From positions 1,612,001 to 1,676,000 of the forward strand of contig VICG01000013.1 of assembly GCA_008692225.1 (NCBI GenBank): a DNA stretch of 64,000 bases, written 5' to 3'. Each line of letters opens with the position of its first letter. The first letter of the stretch is position 1. Source of the stretch: Monilinia fructicola. Its lineage: Eukaryota; Ascomycota; Leotiomycetes; Helotiales; Sclerotiniaceae. The translations under genes and the position numbers were made by a program. The notes under the pieces were generated by a model. The model saw only the letters and a list, made by a program, of their open reading frames with translations. It made no database searches and had not been told where the DNA came from. Below are positions 1 through 11,625 of the stretch, in pieces.

Positions 1-581
1 TCTTACAATAGATTAGAATTATAAAATATATTAATATATGTTAAAATATTTTAAAATAGCTTAGGATAATTTAATAACTCAAGATTGTATTAAAACCGTG
101 TTGAAATTATCTTAATAATATATTAAAATTATAATTTAATCTATTATTATAATATAAAGAAATTTAAAAATTATTATTGAAAAATTATTATTAATTATTT
201 AGCCGAGTAATAAAAAATGATCTATAAATGAAAAGAAATTAAAATAATAAGAATAAGATTAATAATAATAATAACTTTTTTTTATTAAAAAAAGTGAGTA
301 AAACCCATTTTTAAAACCTTAAATTCAATTTTTTTTAGAGATATCTCAACACTATCTTAAAAACGGTTGATACGTTATTGCAACAATGCTGATTTAATAT
401 TATTTTAAGATTAATTTGAAAATTAGCTTAAAATAGTATTAACACCGATTTAAATACTTTTCAATTACGTTTTGAACTATTTTAAGCTATTTTAAGCTAT
501 TTTGAGATATTTTAAAGCTTTCTTGATTGAAATTAAGAATATCTTAATATAGTCTTAAACATTATCAAAAGAGCAATAAAG
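1..581 (+). mobile_element. Family A element, copy A1 (cut by window start)
   Basis: This is the 3' part of a family A element in + orientation. It ends AGCAATAAAG and is followed by the dinucleotide TA, after which copy A2 starts directly. It contains the family's central TTTAGCCGAGT word near 200. Head-to-tail A1/A2 sharing a single TA suggests a second insertion exactly at the end of the first. Confidence 0.75.
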
Positions 582-583
582 TA

Positions 584-1279
584 CTTAGTGGCGCAACTGA
601 ATATATTTAACACTATATTCAAACGGTCTTAAAATGGTTTTAATATATTTTAGTATTTTAAGATAATATTAATTTAATTTAAGCTATTTTAAGCTAATCT
701 TAAAATAGCTTAAATCGATAAAAATATATTAATATATTTTAAGATATCTTAAAATAGCTTAAAACAATTTAATAATTGAAGATTATATTAAAACCGTGTT
801 TGTTAAGATTATATTAATACTGTATTAAAATCATAATTTAATTAATTATAATAATATATAGGAATTTAGAAATTTAACTATCAAATTATTATTAGTTATT
901 TAGCCAAATGATTAAACTGATTTGTTTGAGAAAAAAAGTAAACGAAAACAATAATATTAATAATACTTTTTTTAATTTTTTTTTAAAAAAAAAAATGAAG
1001 AAAATCCACTTTTAAAACTTTATTTTCTAAGATATTTTAAGATATCTTAATATTGTTTCAAAACGGTTAATAAGTTATTGCAACAATACCGATTTAATAC
1101 TAATTTGAGATTAGCTTAAAATTAGCTTAAAATAGTGTTAACACCGATTCAAGTAGATTTTAATTACGTTTTTAAGCTATTTTAAGCTATTTTAAATTAT
1201 TTTAAATTATATTGAATTATTTTAAGCTATTTTAAAATATTTTAATATGATTTTAAACATTATTAAAAAAGCTATAAAG
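584..1279 (+). mobile_element. Family A element, copy A2 (full length, 696 bp)
   Basis: The copy begins CTTAGTGGCGCAACTGAA and ends GCTATAAAG, flanked by TA on both sides (582-583 and 1280-1281). The two ends are weak inverted repeats (CTTAGTGGCGC against CTTTATGGCTC). Ends, size and TA duplication fit a non-autonomous Tc1/mariner-type element. No transposase can be read. It appears to sit inside a family B remnant, whose end lies immediately downstream. Confidence 0.75.
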
Positions 1280-1281
1280 TA

Positions 1282-1360
1282 TTAATATATAAAAACGACG
1301 GTTTTTAGTGTAAAATGCTGGCCGAATAAATGGGGTGGCGAGAGAGGTAGGGTGGGCGAT
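1282..1360. mobile_element. Family B terminal remnant (B4)
   Basis: This roughly 80-bp segment contains TAAAATGCTGGCC followed by GGGGTGGCGAGAGAGGTAG and ends GGGCGAT. It matches the right-hand terminal inverted repeat of the family B copies at 16,289, 35,790 and 37,915. The rest of that element lies left of the A1/A2 pair and outside the window, or is deleted. Confidence 0.6.
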
Positions 1361-1607
1361 ATGAATATTAAAAGAAAATTTAGTGTATATAAGAAGTCAA
1401 GGCTATATTTCTTTGTATATATATACTAAAATTAAAAGTTCATTGGAAATTGAATAGAGCTGCATTTGATAGGAGTAAATATCAAAATAAAAGCTAATAA
1501 GATTCAAAAAACTAATAAATTGTAGAAATTTAGAAAGGAGCTATGTAGAATATCCGGAGCTTTTCTAAAGTATATTTAATAGGATTGAAGGTTTTAATAA
1601 TTGTTTA
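1361..1607. other. AT-rich spacer, nothing recognised
   Basis: This 247-base spacer between the B remnant and the family A host copy A4 carries no gene or repeat I can place. It contains a short inverted pair around 1,540-1,566 (GGAGCTATG and CCGGAGC). Confidence 0.4.
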
Positions 1608-1681
1608 CTATATGGCTGTTTTAATAATGTTTAAGATTATGTTAAAATATTCTTAATTTGAATTAAGAACGTTTTGAAATA

Positions 1682-2353
1682 CTTAGTGGCGCAACTGAAT
1701 ATATTTAACACTACACCTGCATTCAAACGGTCTCAAAATGGTTTTAATATATTTTAGTATTTTAAGATAATATTAAATTAATTTAAGCTAATTTAAGCTA
1801 TTCTTAATATAGCTCAAATCGATAAAATATATTAATATATCTTAAGATATCTTAAAATAGCTTAAAATAATTTAATAATTGGAGATTATATTAAAACCGT
1901 GTTAAGATTATATTAATACCGTATTAAAATCATAATTTAATTAATTATAATAATATATAGGAATTTAGAAAAATGATTAGTTATCAAGTTATTATTGGTT
2001 ATTTAGGCGAGTGGTTAGAAAGATCTTTTTATAACCAAAAAAATAATAATAAGAATAATGAGAATAATAAGAATAATAATATTTTTCCATTTTTTTTCTT
2101 AAAAAAAAGTGGGGCAAACCCATTTTTAAAGCTCTACTTTTTAAGCTATCTCAACACTGTCTCAAAACGGTTAATGAGTTATTGCGATAATACCGATTTA
2201 ATACTATTTTAAGATTAGCTTAAAATGGTGTTAACACCGATTCGAATAGGTTTTAACTATGGTTTAAGCTATTTTAAGCTATTTTGAAACGTTCTTAATT
2301 TAAATCAAGAATATTTTAATATAATCTTAAACATTATTAAAAGAGCCATAAAG
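1682..2353 (+). mobile_element. Family A element A3 nested inside A4 (672 bp)
   Basis: This + strand copy runs from CTTAGTGGCGCAACTGAA to AGAGCCATAAAG, with TA on each side. It interrupts the inverted copy A4 between GTTTTGAAA-TA and TA-GCTTAAACTAAT, which is contiguous in other copies. A 79-codon open frame at 1,973-2,212 lies inside it, but its C-terminal words recur in other copies only because the DNA is repeated. Confidence 0.8.
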
Positions 2354-2375
2354 TAGCTTAAACTAATTTAATATA

Positions 2376-3274
2376 CGGTAAATTACTCTCATGCCATGAA
2401 AAGTCGAAAAAATTACTTTTATGCCACGAAAATCAGATTTATTTTACTATAATGCCATATAGATTCTAGCCTTTTTAAATAGAATCTAATTTAGAATCTA
2501 GCCTTTTTTGGTTAGATTCTAAATTAGATTTTATTCAAAAAAGCTAGAATCTAAATAATGAATTATAAATTTTCAAAATCTAATATTTTCATTAATCGAT
2601 TATTAGTAAGCAAAAAAGCTTTAACTTTCTGTTTTATCTTTGAAGTTTAATTATTCTGGCTATTTCGAAAATGGTCAACCATTTCAGCTATTTCGAAGGT
2701 GATCAACCATTTCAGCCATTTCGAAGGTAATCAACCATTTCGGCCATTTCGAAGATGATCAACCATTTCGGCCTTTTCATTCTAGCATTTTCATTCCGAC
2801 TATTCTATTTCGATTATTTTATTCCGATCATTCCATTCTAGCCCTTCCATTCTAGCCCTTTCATTTCGGCCATTCCATTCCTGACCCTTCCATTTCAACT
2901 ATTTCATTTCAATCATTCTATTCTAGCTCTTCCATTCTGGCCCTTCCATTCCGACCATTCCATTCCGATTATTCCATTCCAACCATTCCATTCTGGCCCT
3001 TTCATTCTGGCTCTTCCATTTCGATCATTCCATTCCCGACCTTTCCATTTCAGCCATTTCATTCTAGCCCTTCCATTTTGAAATAATATAACTACTAATT
3101 TATAATATAAAAAATCTATTATAAAACCCTAGATTCTAGCCTTTTTAAATAGATTCTAATTTAGATTCTATTTAAAAAGATTAGAATCTATATAGCATTA
3201 TAGTAAAATCACTTTGATTTTTGTGATATAAAAGTAATTTTTTCGATTTTTCATAGCATGAGAGTAATTTACCG
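2376..3274. mobile_element. Element E1, 899-bp MULE-like TIR element with 9-bp TSD
   Basis: The element starts CGGTAAATTACTCTCATGC and ends with its inverse GCATGAGAGTAATTTACCG. The inverted repeats extend with mismatches for roughly 100 bases, through an AGATTCTAGCCTTTTTAAAT segment that is itself repeated internally. The 9-bp word TTTAATATA directly flanks both ends (2,367-2,375 and 3,275-3,283), and the host A4 sequence is contiguous without it. Mutator-like elements classically make 9-11 bp duplications; that assignment is an inference. No coding frame is visible. Confidence 0.7.
2650..3080. repeat. Degenerate minisatellite inside element E1
   Basis: The first part (about 2,660-2,775) repeats a roughly 30-bp unit built on ATTTCGAAGGTGATCAACC. 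The second part (about 2,775-3,080) repeats words of roughly 14-16 bp of the form CCATTCTAGCCCTT, CCATTCCGACCATT and similar. It is much richer in C than its surroundings. A shorter, more decayed version lies in copy E2 near 7,010-7,120. Confidence 0.7.
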
Positions 3275-4028
3275 TTTAATATAATATAAAATAGCCTAAA
3301 ATAGTTGAAAATAATGTTAAAACTTATTCAAATCGATGTTAATATTATTTTGAACTAATCTTAGAATAGTATTAAATCAGCATTATTGCAATAACTCATT
3401 AAGAGTTTTAAAATAGTATTAAGATATTTCAAGATCTTTTAAAGAAAAAGATTGAAAAGTGGATTTTCCCTATTTCTTTTCAAGAAGAATGAAAAAGTCA
3501 TTATCGATGTTATTATTATTATTATTGATATTATTTTTTTCTCCTTCAACAAATCATTCTAACCACTTAGCTAAAAAATTAATAATAATGTGATATTTAT
3601 CAATCTTTTAAATTCTTATATATTGTTATAATCAATTAAATTAATGATTTTAATACGGTATCAAGATAATCTTAATACGGTTTTAAGATAATCTTCAATT
3701 ATAAAATTATCTTAAGCTATTTTAAGATATCTTAAAATATTTTCAAATATATTAATATATATTATTGATTTAAGCTATTTTAAGATTGGCTTAAATTAAC
3801 TTAATATTATGTTGAAATACGAAAATAGCTTAAAACCATTTTAAGAACGTTTTAATATAGTGTTGAATATCTTCAATTGCGCCACTAAGTATTATATAAT
3901 AACTTTAATAATTTCATTAATTTTTGATATTTTTTCAAGAAAAATATTTCAAAAAATTCGTAATATCAAGGGGATTTGATTTTTAGAATTTAAAATTGAT
4001 AAAATTGAGATATTTTCTAAAATGTGTA

Positions 4029-4360
4029 CTTTATAGCTCTTTTAATAATGTTTAAGATCATGTTAAAATATTCTTAATTTAAATTAAGAACGTTTTTAAA
4101 ATAGCTTAAAATGATTTAATATAATTCAAAATAGCTTTAAAATAGCTTAAAAACCTTAAATAGTCAAAACCTATTCGAATCGATATTAACATCATTTTAA
4201 GCTAATCTCAAAATGGTATTAAATCGGCATTGTCGCAATAACTCACTAATCCGTTTTGAAGATAGTGTTGAGATATTTTGAAGAAAGCTTGAAAAAATAA
4301 GGCTTTAAAAGTGGAATTTGCCCCACTTTTTTTTTGAAAAGAAGAAAAAAAAATTATTAT

Positions 4361-4407
<47 letters not shown>

Positions 4408-4788
4408 TTCTTCTCCTTATTCTTATTATTTTTTTTGCCGCAAACAGATCATTTCTAACCACTCGGCTAAATGCCTAATAATAATTTGATAATTAGATTT
4501 TTTAAATTTTTATATATTATAATAATTAATTATACTATAGTTTTAATACGGTGTTAAGATAATCTTAGTACACGGTTTTAATATAATCTTCAATTATTTA
4601 AATTATCTTAAGCTATTTTAAGATATCCTAATAATATTTTGAAAATATATTAATATATTTTATCGATTTAATCTATTTTAAGATTAGCTTAAATTAGCTT
4701 GAATATTATCTTAAAATATTGAAATATCTTAAAACCATTTTGAGAACGTTTGAATATAGTGTTAAATATATTCAGTTGCGCCACTAAG
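4029..4788 (-). mobile_element. Family A element A6 (760 bp, inverted)
   Basis: The copy runs from CTTTATAGCTCTTTTAATAATG to TTGCGCCACTAAG with TA at 4,027-4,028 and 4,789-4,790. It is longer than other copies partly because of an expanded (TTA)n tract at about 4,357-4,405. The central ACCACTCGGCTAA word, on the minus strand TTAGCCGAGTGGT, is intact. Confidence 0.75.
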
Positions 4789-4790
4789 TA

Positions 4791-6792
4791 AACAAATCTA
4801 TGTTATTCATATATTTAAACTATTTCAAAAGTATATTACCAATTATTACAAAGTTAATGAATTATTAGTATCAGAAAACTCATTTAATATAATAACCTGA
4901 ATTGAAAAGTGTAAGAAGACTTTAAATTTATTAAAAACGTTATAAGGTTGTTACCAAAAAAAAGCAAAAAATTGGAATGTAAGTTTTCAATATTCAAAAA
5001 AAGAGAGAATAGGTATATCAAAAATCGTTGAAAATAAAAAGTTTAGATACAAACTTTATACATATATTTTTAGTATATATAAAAGATAAATTTCAATTAT
5101 TTTTGTTAACTTTTTATAGCATAATACCTATAAAAAAATTTGTATTTAGAAATTAATAAGAGATTAAACACTTGAATTGAATATGAAATTGTAAGAATTG
5201 TGTATATAATTTGTTAAATATTGATTTGAATATAATTTATAAGATTCCAATTGTGTAAAGAAAGATTATTGGTATAATTTCAATAAATAATTTTATTTTC
5301 ATATTAAATGATCTATTGTAAAATGATCATATTAAAAAAGCTGAATTTATGAGTGTTTTTTAAGTAGGAAAAATTTTCAGGCTTTTAAAAACCTTTGAAA
5401 GGAAAACTCTTGGGAAATTGAATAAATTGGCAGATCTTTTGTCAAAATATTAAGAATAATAGGAATTCATGTTACAGATATGATTCGATATTGAGAAAAT
5501 TCAAAAAAACGGTAAAGAATATATTATATTATATTAAAAAGTATACTAATACATTTTGAATTAGATAAAAAAAAGTGGAAAAATATTATAAAAAACTTAC
5601 TTTATTTGAAAAGTATTTCAAGAAGTAAAATACAAACAAGAGAATAAATAGAAGTTTTAAATCAATCAATTTAGAGTCTACAAATTTCATTTTATATTAC
5701 ATTGAAAACTATAAATTAATAAATTTCTAAAAAAAAAGAATCAGGAAAAAGCATTTGATGTTATTTGATTCAAATCTAGATTGTAAAAAAATAAAACATT
5801 CATTTATAGATTACAATATACTAGTAATATAAAAATATTTCAATTTTTTTGATATAATCAAGATTATATAGCGATTTTCGTCTCTGAATTTAAATACTAC
5901 AAAGTGTATATAGGATTATACTAAAAATCAAGTTGAAATGAGAAAGGTTACTTTATACCTTTTCTATTTTAATCATATATAAAAAGGTTATAATAGCTTA
6001 AGAAAAGGAATAATAGAAAATTCTAGTTAAAGTTATAAACGAAGAAATTAAAAATTTTTAGTGATACCTATAATTTCAATTCATTATAGGTATACAATAT
6101 AAGAAGAATAATAGCTTTTATAAATGAGAGTTTTTATTGAAGATATTAAGTTTCATAAATTAAACATATATAATGCTAATATAGTTATACGCTTTTTTTT
6201 AGTTTGTATTTTTTATCGTTTTAATACAATAACATTGATAATATTGGAATTAGTTTATAATAAATTAGATATCATTATACCTTTTTTCAATTTATCTAAT
6301 AAGTCAAACATGTTCTTAAAATAATATTAAACATTTAGTATTGAAAATATATATATCATCTTCTATTTTAAGGGTTTAATAAAATCTATTAAAATTGTTC
6401 AATACTGGTCAATTTGTTAATGTTAATATTAGTAATTATTCTATAGCTTTTCGTAATTTTGTTAATATTAATATTAAAAGTTTTAAATAATTTATAAAAA
6501 ATATAGGTATATAAGATTAGATGATATAGGATTTTAGTGGATGAAACATCATTTTGAAGATTTCGCTTATTTTACGTATACCCCTTTTAAAACTTGTCCG
6601 AGTATATATAAAATTATAAATAAAGTTAGATAAATAAAGCTTTTCTTATTAATATTCATTTAGTTAACTTATAAATCTTAACTTTGAGTTTATTAAGGAT
6701 AACAAAATCTAGGTATGTAATCTTACCTGGCAATCATATTCTTCTAATATAAAAAAATAAGAATAATTAATTTATTCATTTCTTTGATAAAA
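4791..6792. other. 2-kb AT-rich stretch, no gene recognised
   Basis: I see no repeat family member, RNA gene or credible coding region here. One open frame of 66 codons at 6,124-6,324 is isoleucine/asparagine-rich, as any AT-rich frame would be. It may be older, more decayed repeat DNA. Confidence 0.5.
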
Positions 6793-7964
6793 TGGTAAAT
6801 TATTTTCATACTATGAAAAATCGAAATAATTACTCTCATACTATAAAAGCCAAGGTAATTTTACTATAATATCATTTAAATTTAGATTCTATTTAAAAAA
6901 TATAGAATCTAAATATTGAATTATGAATTTTGAATATCTAATATTTTAATTAGCTAATTATTAATAAGTAAGAAAACTTTAATTTTCCGTTTTACCTTCG
7001 AAACTTAGTAATTATTTCGGCTCTTTCGAAGGTGATTAATCATTTCAACCATTTTATCTCGATGCTTTTTATTTTGGTTATTTTATTCTAGCTACTTTAT
7101 TCCATTACGATTTTTTTATTTCGAAATAATGTAATTATTGATTTATTAATATAAATTTTATTATAAACCTCTAGATTTGATACTTTTTACATACTTTATG
7201 GCTTTTTTAATAATGTTTAAGATCATGTTAAAATATTTTAAAATAGCTTAAAATAATTCAATATGATTTAAAATAACTTAAAATAGATTAAAATAGCTTA
7301 AAACGTAGTTAAAACCTACTTGAATCAATGTTAACACCATTTTAAGCTAATTTTAAGCTAATCTTAAAATAGTATTAAATCGGCATTGTCGCAATAACTC
7401 ACTAACCGTTTTGAGACAGTGTTAAGATATCTTAAAATATCTTAAAAAATAAAGTTTTAAAAGTGGATTTTCTCCACTTTTTTTTCAAAAAAAAAATTAA
7501 AAAAAGTATTATTAATATTATTATTTTCGTTACTTTTTTTCTCGAACAAATCATTCTAACCACTCGGCTAAATAACCAATAATAATTTGATAATTACTAA
7601 TTTTCTAAATTCGTATATATTATTATAATTAATTAAATTATAATTTTAATACGGTATTAACATAATCTTAACACGGTTTTAACATAATCTTCAATTATTA
7701 AATTATCTTAAGCTATTTCAAGATATCTTAAAATATATATATTAATATATTTTATCGATTTAAGCTATTTTAAGATTAGCTTAAAATAGCTTAAATTAAA
7801 TTAATATTATCTTAAAATACTAAAATATATTAAAACCATTTTTAAGACCGTTTGAATATAGTGTTAAAATATATTCAGTTGCGCCACTAAGTACCTATAG
7901 AATTTATAATTTCTATATTTTTTAAATAGATTCTTTTATAGATTCTATTTAAAAATTATAGAAT
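6793..7964. mobile_element. Element E2, decayed copy of E interrupted by A5
   Basis: It begins TGGTAAATTATTTTCATAC, a C-to-T version of the E1 terminus, and continues through the same AGATTCTATTTAAAAA segments and a short remnant of the minisatellite. It is interrupted at 7,192-7,893 by family A copy A5 and resumes up to about 7,964, where the LINE L2 starts. The right terminus is missing. Confidence 0.6.
7194..7891 (-). mobile_element. Family A element A5 (698 bp, inverted) inside E2
   Basis: The copy runs from CTTTATGGCTTTTTTAATAATG to TTGCGCCACTAAG with TA at 7,192-7,193 and 7,892-7,893. The flanking E2 sequence joins across it. Confidence 0.8.
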
Positions 7965-8533
7965 CTAAATCAACAACAAGCCTATACAACAATCCAAAAC
8001 AATAGTATCTTCTTACTTTTATCTTAAATAATCGCATTTTATAGCCTTAACTGCTTTATGATATTAATTGTATCATCTTTACAATAATAACAGTATTAAA
8101 TAAAAAAAACTCTTTTATATAATCTTTTTCAACTTTTAACTTTATAAATTTATTAAAGCCTTAATTATTATTCATTTTTATATAATAAACTACAAAAAGA
8201 TTATATAAGAAAAGACTTAGAATAAATTCTTAACCTTCTTTTTTTTTTTTTTAAATAATAATTAGCTTATTAATAATTTTGCTATAAATATTATCAATAA
8301 TTATTTTATAATACTTAGATATAATTAAAAGCAACTTGGAATTCTATAATAATATTCTTATAATATCATTATAGAATTTACATTTATAATCAATAGCTTT
8401 ATAATTATATATAATAATATATCTACAAAATACAAAATCGCGTTTAAAATCTTTTAAAAGATTATTAATTTTTTCTTTATTTTAATATTTATAAAAACTA
8501 ATATAGCAACTTTTATATTTATTCATTTTTATA

Positions 8534-11500
8534 GTAGTAGTAGTAGTAGTAGTAGTAGTATTTATTTTTATCTGTTGGATAAGCCGAAAACCTTTCTAAA
8601 ATCTCCCTAGGGGTATAGGGATATATTAAGCTATAGGATTAAACTAAAAGTAATTATAAAAAGCGTTTTATATATAAAAAATATAATGCTTAATTTATTA
8701 TTTTTTTTTATTTTGTTTAAAATAAAGGTATAATATTAATAATATTTAATTATTGGTAAATTATAGTATAAAACCTAAAGTTTATAAACGAAAGTTTAAA
8801 AGCAAATATAAAAACGTAAATAAAAAAAATTATAAAGTATAATAAAAAAAAAAATAAATAAATAAAAAAAACTAAAAATCCAAAAGTTATTATAAAAAAT
8901 AAAATAAATACTAAAGTTTAGTAAAATATTATTGAGGTTCATAAAGGTATTACCAAAATTAAACCTACATACACCAAATATACATTAGGAGATTATTAAG
9001 GCTAAAACCTAAATTATTAACATTAAAACCAGGGTTATTAAAACTAAAACTCCTATATATTAAAGCGAAATCCTGTAACACAAAAAGAATAAGACTAAAG
9101 AATTTTAGCGTGTATTAAAGCAGAATTAAAGTTATTAAAATTAAAAGCTTACCGAAAACGGAATAAATCTTATTAAGGATAAATATTAAAATAAAATTTA
9201 GTAAAATCCAAAAAGTTTATAAACTCCACCAGTTTGAAAAGGAATTAAATTAAATATTCAAAACCCTTCCAAAATATACTTAAAAAGATCTAAAGTTATA
9301 TTAATTATTTATTAAAATATCAAAGTATTTTTAAATAATACATTAAATATAAAAAGGATTTAAATATATTATAAAAGTATTTAAGATTAGTATCTTTATA
9401 TTTGAATTTAAAATAGTATTAAACGAAATTTTTATATATAAATTAAATAACAAATATTTTATAAAGTTAAATTTAAAGAAAATCTAATTTAGAAAAAGAT
9501 TTTATTTTATATAGAAATTTTTATTTAAAGTAATTTAAAAATAGTTTTATTTTACATTTAAATTATTAAACCTATTATATAATTAAATAGAGATTTTTAA
9601 AAAATATACTTATTCTATTAATTATAAATATTAAAGATAAATTTAAATCCTATATAAGCTTTAACGTTTTTTTGTTTGCAAAATAATCTATTATTTTGTT
9701 TTCTTTGATTTTTATATATTCTAATGATCATTTAATATTAATATTATAAACCTACATTATATTTTAATATTTATAAAAGATTTATTATAAAAAATTCAAT
9801 ATATTAATTTATAAGCATTATATTACCAAAATATTATTTATATATAACTAAAACCGTTATAAACTAATATTTAATATTTAATAACATTTTTATTATATAT
9901 TAAAATCTTTTTTAGGTATTTATAACCTTTATATTAAAAATATATAATATAGAATTAATCGATCTACATTTAGAATCTATTTATATGCTATTTTGGTAAA
10001 TCGTATAACTATATCCTACATATTTATAATTTTCAATATACTACTCTAAGTTATTTAAGAATATAATAATATTAGTTGAAAGAAATAAATTCCATTAAGT
10101 TTTAAAAATTACAATAACAATTTCCTTATCAATCCTCTTTATTCAATTTATTTAACAATCTTATATAAAATATAATGGTTAAAAAATTAACCTAAAAATT
10201 ATCAGGAATATACATACTAAATATTAGATTTTAATTTTAAACGTTTATTATAAATTTACTTTATAATCTTTAATAATTATTAATATTAAAATTTAATAAA
10301 TTAATAAATATAGTATATTAACTATTTATATTCGAAATGTAAACTAAAGTTTAACTTTCTCAAATATAGCCTTTACAAAAAATAATCTAGCGTTATAAAA
10401 AAAAGCAATATTAAAAATAATTCTTTAAATTAGTAAAACTTTGCGGAATATTAAAGTAAATGCTTTATTAAGTAAATTTATATACCATTTAAATTATACG
10501 CTAATAATTAAGCTTCAATCAAATTAAAAAAATCTAAAAGGTTTTATGTATTCTATATATTAGGTTTTTATACCATAAATTAAAAAAGAAACAATATAAA
10601 TAATAATAGTTTTTTTAAATATTAAAGTTGATAAATTATTCATTGTTTTTATTAAGCTTTTAATATAATATAAAACAAAATAGGCTTGTATAACCTATTC
10701 TCTTATATATCTTCAAAAAGTTATTTTTTTATTAAATTATACTTTAAACTAATATAAAGCAGATTATTCGCTCTTTTTTGATATTATTATAATAAAATTA
10801 ATAGTAAGTTTATTGTTTACCTTACATAATAATGTTTAAATATTTTGTCTTTTAATAAAATAGATTATCTCTAACTTTTCTAAAGCAAAAGCAATTTTGT
10901 TCTAAATACCCCAATGTATAATATTTCTAATTTCCTAGAAAAAAATATAAATATTAATAATTAGTAATATTAAAGCTATAAATAAATATATATTGTTTGT
11001 ATATCCGAATTAACAAATAATATCCTAAAATAATAATTCAACTAAATATAATATATACAATATAAAAGATAATAATAAGCTTTAAAAAATACTATAAGCG
11101 ATTTAATAATTTAAAGTAATCAAATTCTTTAAGTATACTTTCATATATCTATTTGTTAAAAATGAATCGATTAGTTTCAAAAGTGTTAAAAATCAATCTT
11201 GTACTATTATTTGAGCCAATAAACGCTTTTTAAAAAGTATATCAAAAGTTCTTTAAATATTTAATATAATTATTGTAATTTTTAAGCTTTGTGTTATAAT
11301 TGCCTCTACATCATATATAAAACTGGCTATTAGATTTATAATAAATCTTTTAAAAAAAGCTCTATTATATTATAGGCTAAGGATTCCTAATGTAAGGGTA
11401 GTTCAAGCTAAACGCTTAGCGATAATCCATTCGAGATCTTTGGAAATGCATAAAATAAGCGTAATAAAACGCTAAAAGCGAATAAAGGTTTTGTTAACCT

Positions 11501-11625
11501 TGCCAACTTTGGGGAGCATAGCCACCTCGGCTAGTTTGCACGCTTGCAGGAAGAATTCGAGGCTGAGACACTTGTTGTACAGGCTGTGAAGTATGTGTTT
11601 AACCGAACCCCAGCAGGCTTTGCCT
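8534..11625 (-). mobile_element. L1: 5'-truncated minus-strand LINE (3.09 kb) inserted in L2
   Basis: The minus-strand 3' end is a (TAC)n tail (read as GTA repeats from 8,534) and the truncated 5' end is at 11,625. A 12-bp duplication TTCATTTTTATA flanks it at 8,522-8,533 and 11,626-11,637. The L2 sequence left and right of it is contiguous in copy L3. The 5' end of the fragment lies in the reverse-transcriptase domain. A tail plus a long target-site duplication plus 5' truncation is the normal signature of target-primed LINE insertion. Confidence 0.8.
11380..11625 (-). pseudogene. Least-mutated reverse-transcriptase fragment of a Tad1-like LINE
   Basis: Unlike its surroundings this 250-base patch is GC-normal. 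Read on the minus strand from 11,625 it gives motifs such as HSLYNKCLSLEFF, WKLAEV-type CKLAEVAMLPKVGK and LEWIIAKRLA. These resemble the early reverse-transcriptase motifs of fungal Tad1-clade LINEs (family recalled from memory, not searched). Two stops interrupt the frame, and one is TGA where the family usually has tryptophan, as RIP would produce. The equivalent position in copy L3 (about 21,900-22,130) is strongly mutated. Confidence 0.6.

Larger units (their letters stand above)
1608..3889 (-). mobile_element. Family A element A4, host of two nested insertions
   Basis: This is an inverted family A copy. It starts CTATATGGCTGTTTTAATAATG at 1,608 and ends TTGCGCCACTAAG at 3,889, flanked by TA. 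Its own sequence is in three pieces (1,608-1,681, 2,354-2,375 and 3,275-3,889) that join correctly when two insertions are removed: element A3 (1,682-2,353, TA duplicated) and element E1 (2,376-3,274, 9 bp duplicated). Confidence 0.75.

Noticed and set aside
1973..2212. 79-codon open frame, with similar frames at 4,208-4,462 and 32,600-32,785 ending in SYCDN-DLI-type residues
   Set aside because: The shared ending is only the translation of the same stretch of repeat family A. The frames have different starts and homopolymer-rich middles, and most copies have no open frame there.
2650..3080. Repeat cluster considered as a subtelomeric or centromeric satellite
   Set aside because: It lies wholly between the inverted repeats of element E1 and recurs in reduced form in E2, so it belongs to the transposon.
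6124..6324. 66-codon open frame in AT-rich DNA
   Set aside because: Its Ile/Asn/Phe-rich composition is what AT-rich non-coding DNA gives; no start context, motif or repeat supports it.
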